In this document: positions 36,477-45,738 of the stretch, in pieces
How positions within the stretch are numbered: the stretch's first letter is position 1
Layout: each line of letters begins with the position of its first letter
Source of the DNA: Antedon mediterranea
Lineage: Eukaryota; Echinodermata; Crinoidea; Comatulida; Antedonidae
Length of the DNA stretch: 60,000 nt
Assembly (NCBI RefSeq): GCF_964355755.1
Contig: NC_092674.1
Coordinates: 19,620,001-19,680,000, forward strand
Direction of reading: 5' to 3'
Position numbers and translations under genes: made by a program
Notes under the pieces: generated by a model
Databases searched by the model: none
What the model was told of the DNA's origin: nothing
What the model saw: only the letters and a program-made list of their open reading frames with translations

Positions 36477-38042
36477 TTTTATTATTCTTCTTTCTTTCTC
36501 CGATTTTGTGTACGCGTTTTCTCTTGAACGTGTTAACATAACATTTTGTAACTTGGTCAACATATAGACAATTAACTGAAGATGTACTGCGAAGCTTTTT
36601 GACAATGTCAGATCCGCGTAGCGTAAGTTACGCGCGATTTTCTGAAAATCTTAAATCGGTCATAACTTCGAAACCGATAAATATTTTTTAACGAAATTTT
36701 CAGCCACGTTTTCTTCACATCAATGGCTAACTTTTTCGCTCTTCAGCAAATTTTTGAACACTAGAAAGTCTGCGCGTAAACTGCGTTTGAAATTTTAAAA
36801 TGCTCCTAATTTGTGCACGCTGTTTCTCTGTAACGCGTTAACATAACATTTTGTAACTTGTTCAACATATAGACATTTTACTGAAGTTGTCCAGCCAAGC
36901 TTTTTGACGATGTCAGAGCCGCGTAGCGTAAGTTACGCGTGATTTTCTGAAAATCTTAAATTGGTTATAACTTCGAAACAAATGAATATTTTTTAACGTC
37001 ATTTTCAGCCACGTTTGCTTCACATCAATAGTTAACTTTTTTAACGCTATCGCAATTTGTAACATTAGAAAGTGCGCGCGTAAATGGCGTTTGAAATTTT
37101 AAAATGCTTCAAATCAATTTCTGATTAAATTAGAGCACGATTCAGGTCATTTTAAGCGTTTAAAAAATTGCCACTGGTGCGCACATTTTTACGCGCGCAC
37201 GGCGCAGGGAACAGGTATGAGCATTTCTTTTACACGATTTGTGTTTTTAAATCTTCTGTTAACAATTTTACGTTATTTTATTCACTTTTCAACTTGAAAT
37301 GGCGTTCTACGAGCACGTTAAACATGACAGGTTGCGCACGAAAACGTCAACAAATTGTGAAAATGTTCCAAAATATGTCTACTTTTAAAAATGACACAGT
37401 TCATCAGAATGCAAGGTTACCCCCATTTTTTATTTTAATTTCTTGCAGTGTATGAATCATAGGTCTGATTTATTATAGTGTTGAATGCTAAAACGTGTTT
37501 GATGGCTACATTATTTGCATATTAAATATAATTTTTGAAATATTTATCATCAAACAAACATAAACTTATTCAAAGAGCAAAACAATAAACATAACATTTA
37601 TCTTTTTTCTTTACATGTTAATATATAAAACTTGAAAGTATGTACTTTCATAAAATATCAGCGTTTAAAATTTTTGAAGATTTCATCATAGTAAAATTTA
37701 TGATTTAAGTTTGATATGTAATAATCAACTTGCATCGAGGGGGTTCACGACATACCGAATGAACGAGGACTCTTTCTTCGGATTTTCGTCAGCAGGTGGT
37801 CATATGGCTCGATGTGTAATGCAACCGACTTTGGTATCAGAGGTACCGGGTTCGAGTCCCGTCACGGGAAAACAATTAATTAAAAGGGTTTAGTTGGTTA
37901 TTACACTGAGAGGGCAGTTTTAATTTTGAATAGCCTACTTTTTTTGGAAAAGTCATAACTTGGAAGTACTTGAATACGCAAGATACGCTTTGTTGCTGGC
38001 GGATAACCAAACTCGTCCTCAAGTGACGAGTTTAAGTTCTAG
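36477..38042 (+). mobile_element. B body B5 (closes level 2)
   Basis: Resumes with TTTTATTATTCTTCTTTC, a B body start, after an A tail, as required if an A element sits in a B T-run. CTAG at 38039-38042. Confidence 0.85.
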
Positions 38043-38229
38043 ATATGGATCTTTGATCGGATTGTGATACCGGCTATGGTGGTCGCGTTAGCAAGGTCCT
38101 ATCATATATTATAAATAATTAAAGATTCTGAGAAAATCAATCAATCAATATATCTTTTAAAAATCAATTATCTTTATTTAAATCAATGCATATAACCTAT
38201 AATTCGTCATAGTGACGAATTAAATCTAG
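38043..38229 (+). mobile_element. A tail fragment (closes level 1)
   Basis: Directly after the B5 CTAG the sequence jumps into the last 187 bp of an A body (ATATGGATCTTTGATCGG to CTAG at 38226-38229). The expected TTTATTTATTCTTTCC and about 1.2 kb of body are deleted. Right flank TTTGTTAATTAATTTG belongs to the tRNA-Val composite repeat. Confidence 0.82.
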
Positions 38230-38410
38230 TTTGTTAATTAATTTGTTTAATTAGGAAGCCACAATGTGTGACACACACCACAGCGCTATGTAGTTAAATG
38301 CGGCTTGTTGGCGTAGTGGTTATCACGTTTACTTAAAAACACGCAGAAGGTACCTGGTTCGAGCCCGGGCGAAACCTTTTTTTTTTAACTTTATGGTGAA
38401 AAGTAGTGTA
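38230..38410. repeat. tRNA-Val composite repeat, resumed
   Basis: GTTAATTAATTTGTTTAATT and GCCACAATGTGTGACACACA match the leader at 7297-7345, followed by a tRNA-Val-like pseudogene. The unit is cut at GTGAAAAGTAGTGTA by the LINE. Confidence 0.85.
38303..38376 (+). pseudogene. tRNA-Val-like pseudogene
   Basis: Same gene as at 7376-7446 with a short insertion in the anticodon loop (ACTTAAAAACACGC for GCTTAACACGC), which destroys the anticodon arm. The B box GGTTCGAGCCC and the following T-run persist. Confidence 0.75.
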
Positions 38411-38558
38411 TAAGATAAGATAAGATAAGATAAGATAACTTTTATTGATCCTCAAAAAGGAAATTCATTGCTCATCATAATAACAAAGAACACACAATAA
38501 AAACAAATATAGCATAAAACCATTCTTATAAAAACATCTAAAAAATTACGAGATAAAA

Positions 38559-40138
38559 CTAGATTTGAACTCGTCACTTTGACGAGTTCGGGTTATCCGC
38601 GCAAACGCAACATGCACATACCTTAAACTATATGAACTTCGACAATTGTTATGCCATCCTGTGACATAAATTAAGTATGTTTACAGTGTTGAATTGTACC
38701 TATTTTGTAGCATACAGCATATTACAGTATTTACAGAATACATTGTATGTTATATACAGTGTAGCATAGACGAAATTACGAGACCCATCTTTTAAATCCA
38801 ATTATTGACACGATGACGTCATCAAATTGACATATAAAGATATTTTATATTAAGATAATTATCTAAATAATTACATTAATACAAATTTGAGGAATTTTGG
38901 GCACGTAAAAGAGAGATGCGCTCTCGATTAAACGCAATGAACTTTTACGCAAGAGATGAAAATATGACCTTTTGAATTCAACTGCCCATATAATGACGTC
39001 ACAACATCTGATTGGCAAAATATTTACATGAATTTGTATCTACAATCCAATAGCTTCCAGAAAACGTTTTAATCATGGTTATCACTTTTTATTCTGACGA
39101 TCTATAACAGATTGAAACTTACTGTAAAGATGAAAATAGGTGAACGACGTTATTTACATTTTTAGACATGGTGACGTCATAAAAATTAAAATATTTTTAA
39201 CTCATGCAAAAGATAGTTGATTGACCTAGACAGTATTAAAATATATGAGGAAATGGAATACGTATAAGCGATATGCGCTCTATTTAATGTAATGAGCAAT
39301 AGCGAAACAGTCAAAAATCCAATATTTTACATTCGTGTGGCCATACGATGACGTCATAACATCCAAGGGGTAAAGATTCTGCATGAATTCATATCTACAA
39401 CATATCTGCTTACATATTAAATTAAAAAAATTGGGGGTAACGGTTGATCCTGAGGAGCTATAATAGATTCAAAGTAGGCATATTTTTGACAATATTTTGT
39501 CACTTTTGCAACTAAAACGCACGCAAATTGTCTAAATCAACGTGTTCGTATGACGTCATTTTAATTTGAAATGATGTCAATCTTTTTTAAAATGACTAGC
39601 AAAGGCTGGAAAATTACAATTCAAGAGAAAAAAACATGATTTTCGTACTCCGTGCGCACCATACGCGTCAATTTTTTCGCGCGCGCGGGAATTTTTGACA
39701 TGCTTAAAATGTCATGATCAGCGTAGAAAGTTGATTAGAAATTAATTTTGCGCATTTTTAAATTTTAAATGCGCGTGCGCGCGTAACTTCTTGTAAAACA
39801 TGCCATTTTTAATCCATAGAAAGTTTGCCCAAGATATGACTTAAATTTTCACCAAGTGTCAATACAAAATAACTTTTGGTTTATAATCTATGATCAATCA
39901 TTGAAATTCATAAAATCGCGCGTAACTTACGCTGCGCGACTCTAACGTCATATAACGAAGTTTCTTGCACATCTACACATACAGGTCAATCTTTTGACAA
40001 AGTTATACAATCTTATGTTCACAAGTAATAGAGATATGCTGGTCACAAAAATCAGGGAAAGAAAGAAGAACAAAGATGATGAAAAAAAAAGATATTTACA
40101 ATCACATGGGTTATCCTGCAACTAAGTTGCGGATAACC
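38559..40138 (-). mobile_element. Helentron-like element C
   Basis: On the minus strand it starts with a head hairpin (GGTTATCCGCAACTTAG, then a one-base-different arm), then CATGTGATTGTAAATATC, T9, and TTCTTCTTTCTTTC as in B. It ends with GCGGATAACC, hairpin GAACTCGTCA/TGACGAGTTC, AAATCTAG. It is inserted between T residues (ATAATT and TTTTATC on the minus strand), and removing it rejoins the LINE 3' UTR. The body shares GCGTAAGTTACGCGCGATTTT with B. No coding capacity seen. Confidence 0.82.
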
Positions 40139-40164
40139 AATTATCTTCTTGACTTCCTGTTGTA

Positions 40165-40404
40165 CTAGATGATACCGGAGGGAATAAAGGATTTAGCAAA
40201 TCGATTTGTTTTCACACTGAGGAGCCTCAATCTACCACTTGGATTAAGTTGGTCTATGATTACTTTGTGGAGAGGATGAGAGGCATCCGACTCAATGCGA
40301 TCGAAATCTTTCTGGAGGTGTTCTAGGTGCACATCGGTAAAGGAAGGCAGTTCCAGACCAATCATTTTACCAGCCCGACGGATGAAAGTTTCAAGGCGTC
40401 CTTT
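40165..40404 (-). pseudogene. LINE reverse transcriptase C-terminus
   Basis: About 78 residues including RRAGKMIGLELPSFTDVHLE, SHPLHKVIIDQL and KTNRFAKSFIPSGII, the pattern that closes CR1/L2-like LINE ORF2 proteins. It is cut at 40404 by 5' truncation; bases beyond belong to the host repeat. Confidence 0.8.
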
Positions 40405-40839
40405 ACGCAATATGATAATTATACACAGTATATCTTATTTTTATTATTTTTTTAAATATTTATTTTGTGTAATCGGTAAATACTCTTCCCTTTCGTTGTA
40501 GTATTGAGCTCGGATTTAGCATGAATATACTACAGGGACATGTCCTCAAAGCTATAGAGCCGGATTTTTTAATTTCATACCGGATGCAGCCATATCACGT
40601 CTCGAAGATGGTACCGTATAGCCGTATTTGGTAGCGCGGTTATTGATGTGTATGTTACGTTACATCCGGTCTTTACGTCATTACAGCTTCTTTCGCTGTA
40701 CCCCGAGTATTGCACATTCGTGCTTGTTAAATAATATTGTGTATATGTAAATCAATGATGTTGCGTAGCACTGTGTAAATTATATATAAATCATACTGTA
40801 AATTATAGAAACAGTGGTCATATTCGGAATATTCGGTTT

Positions 40840-40857
40840 GAATCCCGCCAGAGACAT
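40840..40857 (+). pseudogene. tRNA-Thr-like 3' remnant
   Basis: Only GAATCCCGCCAGAGACAT, the 3' strand of the tRNA-Thr-like gene, remains, followed by TTTTTC. The rest is deleted between CATATTCGGAA and this point. Confidence 0.7.
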
Positions 40858-41092
40858 TTTTCATACAACTATAAAAAAAAATACGGAACTTTCGCCAATG
40901 AGCTATGCTCGACGCGATTATGACTGTTTCTATAATTTACAGTATGATTTATATATAATTTACAAAGTGCTACGCAACATCATTGATTTACATATACACA
41001 ATATTATTTTAACAAGCACGAATGTGCAATACTCGGGGTACAGCGAAAGAAGCTGTATACAGACGTATACAGTTAGAAAGTAAAGAAAAATA

Positions 41093-41162
41093 GGTTTCGC
41101 CAGGGCTCGAACCGGGACCTTCTGCGTGTTAAGCAGACTTGACAACCACTACACTACGAAAC
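41093..41162 (-). tRNA. tRNA-Val(AAC)-like gene, most intact copy
   Basis: Acceptor GTTTCGT/GCGAAAC fully paired. D arm TAGTGTAGTGGTTGTCAAG; anticodon stem CTGC/GCAG with loop TTAACAC (AAC); T arm GGTTCGAGCCC, a consensus B box. TATTTTTC follows on the minus strand. The best candidate for a working tRNA in the Val set. Confidence 0.75.
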
Positions 41163-41371
41163 CTCTTACATTAAAAATGTGGGTTACAGTTTTTTAATCC
41201 ATTTAAATTACGAATAAATGGTAATAAGCACAAAGAAAAATAAACATGTGTAAAAGTGATAATTACCGATTACACAAAATAAGTATTTTAAAAAATAATA
41301 AAAATAAGATATACTCTGTATAATTATCATATTGCGTATACAGTACTTTTCACCATAAAGTTTAAAAAAAA

Positions 41372-41442
41372 GGTTTCGTCCGGGCTCGAACCAGGTACCT
41401 TCTGCGTGTTAAGCAAACGTGATAACCACTACGCCAAGAATC
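41372..41442 (-). tRNA. tRNA-Val(AAC)-like gene, weak acceptor
   Basis: Inverted counterpart of 7376-7446. Anticodon AAC and the B box are intact; the 5' acceptor strand (GATTCTT) pairs poorly with the 3' strand. A T-run follows on the minus strand. Confidence 0.6.
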
Positions 41443-41841
41443 CGCATATAACCATATAACTACATAACGCTGTGGTGTGTGTCACACATTGTGGCTTCTT
41501 AATTAAACAAATTAATTAACAAAAAATTAAAAATCCGGCTCTATAGCTTTGAGGACATGTCCCTGTAGTATGTTCATGCCAAATCCCAGCTCAATACTAT
41601 AACGAATAAGGGAGGAGTAGTACTTTAAAAATCGCACTTTTTACTCAATAGTGTCCAGATGGAGAAAGAGGAGAAAATGAGTAAGTCCTAGACTCGGGTA
41701 CCCCGAGGTACCCCGAGTAAAAACCGTTGCGAATTAAAGTTGGAATTTATTCTGACTTGTTAAGCCTCCACTGATTGTGAGGGCGTTTGTTGTATGAGAG
41801 AATGTATCTGGTGGGTGAAAATCTGTGATGATACCATACAT

Positions 41842-41913
41842 GGCTCTGTGGTCTAGTGGTATGATACTCGCCCTGTAAGCGAGTGGTTGCAGGTTCGAAT
41901 CCCGCCAGAGACA
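41842..41913 (+). tRNA. tRNA-Thr(UGU)-like gene, most intact copy
   Basis: Anticodon stem CTCGC/GCGAG is perfect around loop CCTGTAA (UGU). D arm TGGTCTAGTGGTATGATAC, T arm GGTTCGAATCC, acceptor GGCTCTG/CAGAGAC with one mismatch, then TTTTTT. The best candidate of the Thr set for function. Confidence 0.75.
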
Positions 41914-42207
41914 TTTTTTCATACAACTAAAAAAAAATACGGAACTTTCGCCAATGAGCTATGCTCAACGCGATTATGAGATCATGTTCCGAATATGAGC
42001 ACTGTTTCTATAATTTACAGTATGATTTATATATAATTTACACAGTGCTACGCAATATCATTGATTTACATATACACAATATTATTTTAAAAACCGTTGT
42101 GAATTAAAGTTGGAATTTATTCTGACTTGTTAAGCCTCCACTGATTGTGAGGGCGTTTGTTGTATGAGAGAATGTATCTGGTGGGTGAAAATCTGTGATA
42201 CATACAT

Positions 42208-42267
42208 GGCTCTGTGGTCTAGTGGTATGATACTCGCTCTGTAAGCGAGAGGTTGCAGGTTCGAATC
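42208..42267 (+). pseudogene. tRNA-Thr-like gene, 3' end deleted
   Basis: Identical to 41842 over most of its length, but the sequence jumps from TTCGAATC to ATTTTTTAATAC, losing the T-stem 3' strand and the acceptor 3' strand. Confidence 0.8.
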
Positions 42268-42408
42268 ATTTTTTAATACAACTAAAAAAAAATACGGAAC
42301 TTTCGCCAATGAGCTATGCCCGACGCGATTATGAGATCATGTTCCGAATATGAGCACTGTTTCTATAATTTACAGTATGATTTGTTTCTATAATTTACAG
42401 TATGATTT

Positions 42409-43215
42409 ATATATATATATAATATATATATAAAGTCAAATTACTGAAAAATTGACAATGATGTGGATATCAGTGGCTGGATCACAATGGAGATACACAA
42501 ACAAATAAGCGAAAGCCTAAATCAAAACGATAAAGTAAAACAGCCAGAAATATTAGCAGAGCTTTCAGGCAACAACATCCCTTCATCAGTGCACTATTGT
42601 ACGCAATAATAATGCTAATCATAATATCACACGATATATTGTATTGTATTGTATTGTATTGCATATTGTATAAATATTGTTGGAAAGTTTCCAAACTTGC
42701 AAATAACTATTCATTATTATTCGTTATATAGAGGTATTGGTATGGAGATTTTTCCGTGATATTGTCGTAATATTTTACCTGGAAACCCATATTGTACCCA
42801 GACAGTTGGTCATTTACTTCAAAACATATTTTGAAGACGAATTCTTACAAAAGTGATGCTATTCATTTGCTACCTTATTGTATAACTACCTTTTACCTAC
42901 TGTAATAAACATATTTAGTGACGTAAATAACGCAAGTAATATGTATAAAAATACCATTAATAAAATCATTCTTCACACTTAAATGATTTATTATACCGTT
43001 TCCAAAAACGTGAATTCTTGCATATGTCACATGTCTATCATTTTGGTTTTATATATTTTGCCACATATTGTTGTTGTAATACCTACCTGGAAACATAATA
43101 AAACGCCATTCGCTCTACTAAAAGACGAATTGTTATAAAAGGAGCCATTACTCTAGTATCGTACACATTGATAAGTTTGATTCTCTTGATAAGTGACCTA
43201 CAACTTACAAACAAG
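42409..43215. other. Gene-free spacer before the EGF gene
   Basis: Begins with an AT-alternating palindromic tract (42409-42432) and holds a short (ATTGT)n run near 42637-42662. Otherwise unremarkable AT-rich sequence. If the exon at 43216 is first, its promoter and 5' UTR would lie here, but I see no convincing core promoter. Confidence 0.5.
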
Positions 43216-43297
43216 ATGTTACTCCTCAAGAACAGGATGTTCTTTCTTTTTGTAGTTATCAGAGTTGCTCATGTCCGAACATTTCCTCAAACTCAAC
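43216..43297 (+). CDS. Putative signal-peptide exon of EGF-repeat gene
   Basis: ATG with A at -3 (AACAAGATG) opens 27 codons, MLLLKNRMFFLFVVIRVAHV then RTFPQTQ, plus one base, ending at a strong donor C|GTAAGT. A short basic start followed by a hydrophobic stretch looks like a cleavable signal peptide. The exon ends in phase 1, the phase needed by every EGF exon downstream, and the first of those (50739) would join as a CGC codon. Assigning it to the EGF gene is inference; it would make intron 1 about 7.4 kb. It could belong to another transcript, and extra exons may be missed in between. Confidence 0.5.
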
Positions 43298-43497
43298 GTA
43301 AGTTTTGTGTATTTATTTTCTATTATGATAACATACTTTTCAAGACTAAGAATAGTTATGTCGTTATTACGATGTTTTGTGTTCAGCTTATTTGCAATAG
43401 TGCCAATTACAATATCAATAGGAGGTGATCTATGGTATCACACATGGAGATGAGGCACACTCGTTGATATCTGAAACAATGCCTTATACATGGCTGC

Positions 43498-43574
43498 AGT
43501 CGCGTGCTCAAGTTAGTGTTTACCGACCAACCGACCGAAATTCTAAGCTTTAGATTCGCGATTTGCACGCGACT
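43498..43574. repeat. Short element with AGTCGCGTG inverted ends
   Basis: AGTCGCGTG at 43498-43506 and its inverse CACGCGACT at 43566-43574 bound 77 bp that include CCGACCAACCGACCG. The same ends and CGGTCGGT-type core are at 57381-57485, so this is a small interspersed repeat. Confidence 0.65.
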
Positions 43575-43643
43575 AAAAAACAGCACCAAGGGGTTATGCG
43601 CACTCATTTGTGTCAAATAATGAAAACATTGAAAATGTTTAGT

Positions 43644-43860
43644 GAATGAGTGGCCGAGCGGTTAAGACAATGGAACCGTAATTACGTAGCCATAACATCA
43701 GCAAGTGTTCGAGGCTCACTTGCTCCATGGTTCTGGTGATAGAACGAGTCTTCTTGGAGGACTATAAACCGTAGGTCCAGTGTACACATACTTTAAAGTA
43801 CCTAGTACCAGACGAGTAAGGGGTTACCCGGGTGTACTAGAATATCACAGCCACTGATCA
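43644..43860 (+). mobile_element. tRNA-derived SINE
   Basis: TGGCCGAGCGGTTAAGAC (43651-43668) is a consensus A box of a Ser/Leu-type tRNA, and GTGTTCGAGGCTC is a B box about 45 bp later. The tRNA-like head ends CACTTGCTCC and is followed by a non-tRNA body (GGACTATAAACCGTAGGTCC, GTACCTAGTACCAGACGAG) like the conserved central part of metazoan SINEs. The end is not sharply defined. Confidence 0.65.
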
Positions 43861-44086
43861 TAATTGGGCCCTCTGTGTTAATTCAATTCAATCATGTGCG
43901 ACTATACTCAAATAAGATTCTGTACAGTATAGCAAGATCATGAAGGCTTGTGACTTCGCCAGTTTACCACTACAGTAGTGGCGTAACAGGCGGGGGGGGG
44001 GGAGGGGGCGGAATACCCCCCGGATTTTACCGGGTTGAGAAGCGTTCGATCGGGCTGGGTAACAAGTAAAAAAAATTAAATAAAAC
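43861..44086. other. Intronic spacer with poly-G
   Basis: No gene. A G-run (GGGGGGGGGGG with one A, 43991-44008) is followed by GCGGAATACCCCCCGG. Confidence 0.5.
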
Positions 44087-44260
44087 TCACTTTGACGAAT
44101 TATAGGTGATCATTTTTATCATTTTATTGACATTAACATTTTTTAAACATGCACGTATGTTAACATACAATGAAAAAATGTTGATGTATGCCATCCTATT
44201 ATACGCTATAGTGCTGAGTTGTGCCTATTATATGCCATATACATTATGTACTGTATATAC

Positions 44261-45738
44261 TTTTTTTTCAATTCAAATAAACATTTATTTCTTTCATTCA
44301 TATTTGAGTAAAAAATATTATAATTTCTGATATTTTATAAATAAATATTTTTTTTTTAGAGATGTAATACAGTAAATCATAATGTATAAAAAGATAATTC
44401 AGTTATATACAAAATGAAAGAGGCAAAAAAACCCAAGAAAGTATCGATCAATTGGAAACAAAAATCCAATTGAAACTTGTATGTTGGGAAGCCATGTAAG
44501 AAGATTATATACTTATATATATAAATGTAAACATATAACTACACATACACATATAGATCAACAGACACACACACACACACCAACAGTAAAGGAAGCAATT
44601 TCGAAAAAGTTTCTAAAGTTAAAAAAATATTACAAAATAGAGAAAACAATTAGTTATAATTTGAAATAAGATATTCTTTAAGTTTAAAAGAGAACATTTT
44701 GCTAGAAGACGATGATGAAATTTCGGGAGGTAGATTATTGAATAGTTTAGAACCACTATAGCGAATGTTATGTTTCATTTTAGTTAGTTTAGGTTGAGGA
44801 AGATGAAGGTCCCGTGATGCTCTTGTGTTATACGAATGGATTTCAGAGTTAGTTAAAAAATTATAGGAAAAGTTAGAAGGCAGTTTGGAATTAATATGTT
44901 CATAAACGAAAATGCATTGTTGGAGTTTATTAATATCGTGCACAGTTAAGAGTTTAAGGTTATAAAAAAGGATATTAGTATGAGCAAGACGTGAGTTAAC
45001 CGAGATAAGACGAACAGCTTTCTTTTGAAGGACGTGTATTTTATTAAGATTTGAAGGGTAATTTTTGGCCCATACAATGTTACAGTAACTAATAAAAGGC
45101 AGAATAAAGGAACAGTAAATATTGCGTAAAATTTGAGACGGTAAAAAGGAAGAAAGACGATAAAGTATGCCAATGTTTTTAGAAATTTTTAATTCAATTT
45201 CTTTTATATGATTTTTAAAATTTAGCTCTTGGTCAATTAAAACACCTAAAAATTTGGTTTGCTTAACATGGAGAATTACTTGATCACCAATCAGAATTTT
45301 ATGAGACTCGTCGGTCAGTTTTTGATGACGTATTCCAAACAACATAAAGTTGCATTTACTTAGGTTTATTGAAAGTTTATTCACATTAAAATAATCATTA
45401 ATATTAATTAATTCTTGGTTAAAAGTATGAAAAATTGATTGAAAGTTAACACTTTTATAAAATAAAGTCGTGTCATCTGCATAAAAATAAAAGGTAAGGA
45501 TATCTGAGGCGTTTGGTAAATCATTGATGTAAATTAGAAATAAAAGAGGGCCAAGCAAGGACCCTTGGGGAACACCACAGGTAATGGGCTTAAGATCAGA
45601 GGTATGATTGTTAACAGAAGTACATTGAAATCTATTTGATAAGTAATTGTTTAAAAGTTTAAGAGCAACACCACGGATACCATAATTTGAAAGTTTAATA
45701 ATCAGAATATGATGGTCAATAGTATCAAAAGGTATATC
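44261..45738 (-). mobile_element. 5'-truncated LINE inserted in element D
   Basis: Bounded by a TATATAC target duplication (44254-44260 and 45739-45745), with an A-tail (T8 on the plus strand at 44261). The uninterrupted D copy 2 shows the filled-in empty site. It has 3' UTR 44261-44649 and RT coding upstream; the endonuclease region is gone. Confidence 0.85.
44650..45738 (-). pseudogene. Reverse transcriptase fragment, open frame
   Basis: A continuous 362-residue RT segment: DTIDHHILIIKLSNYGIRGV, the GVPQGSLLGP motif, catalytic FYADD, then KFLGVLIDQELNFKNHI, LPFISYCNIVWAKNYP and IHVLQKKAVRLI, and a C-terminus ending at SSSSSKMFSFKLKEYLISN. This is the pattern of CR1/Jockey-superfamily LINEs. 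The frame continues 85 residues upstream to 45993, but that part is translated element D sequence, not LINE. Catalytic residues are intact; lack of the N-terminal RT blocks and endonuclease makes it non-functional. Confidence 0.88.

Larger units (their letters stand above)
7815..38229 (+). mobile_element. Nested array of Helentron-like elements A and B
   Basis: Thirty kilobases made only of two families. A: head hairpin AGGTTATATGCAT/ATGCATATAACCT, CTTGATTCTGTCAAAATC, a (TTTA)n tract, body, TGCATATAACCT, hairpin ATTCGTCA-TAG-TGACGAAT, AAATCTAG. B: head hairpin GGTTATCCGC/GCGGATAACC, a T tract, body, GCGGATAACC, hairpin AAACTCGTC/GACGAGTTT, AAGTTCTAG. A short 5' repeat recurring inverted ahead of a 3' hairpin and terminal CTAG, with insertion between T residues, is known for Helentron/Helitron2 elements. 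No Rep or helicase gene is present. There are 15 A and 5 B heads against 16 A and 5 B tails; stacked heads followed by stacked bodies indicate repeated insertion into the T tract behind an older copy's head. Confidence 0.85.
38411..40404 (-). mobile_element. LINE 3' fragment interrupted by element C
   Basis: Minus strand. RT C-terminal coding sequence lies at 40141-40404, the 3' UTR resumes at 38558 and runs to GAGGATCAATAAAAG and a (TTATC)n tail at 38411-38440. The paralogous empty site at 7461-7491 joins the outer flanks. Element C sits in the 3' UTR. 5'-truncated. Confidence 0.83.
40405..42430. repeat. tRNA composite repeat, mostly inverted copy
   Basis: ACGCAATATGATAATTATAC (40405) continues the unit split by the LINE. 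From about 41013 the order and strands of the modules at 4680-7810 are inverted: CACGAATGTGCAATACTCGG, tRNA-Val minus, tRNA-Val minus, the CTCGGGTACCCCGAG module, tRNA-Thr plus, and a second tRNA-Thr plus unit. The Helitron is absent at 40779/40780, giving its empty site. Confidence 0.85.

Noticed and set aside
7815-38229. Classical satellite or centromeric repeat
   Set aside because: Unit lengths near 1.4 kb look satellite-like, but head stacks, two interleaved families and reopenings in the right tract do not fit a tandem satellite.
7815-38229. Canonical Helitron ends for families A and B
   Set aside because: They do not start with TC and do not sit between A and T; they have a 5' hairpin, a short inverted copy near the 3' end and T-T insertion, so Helentron-like is the better call.
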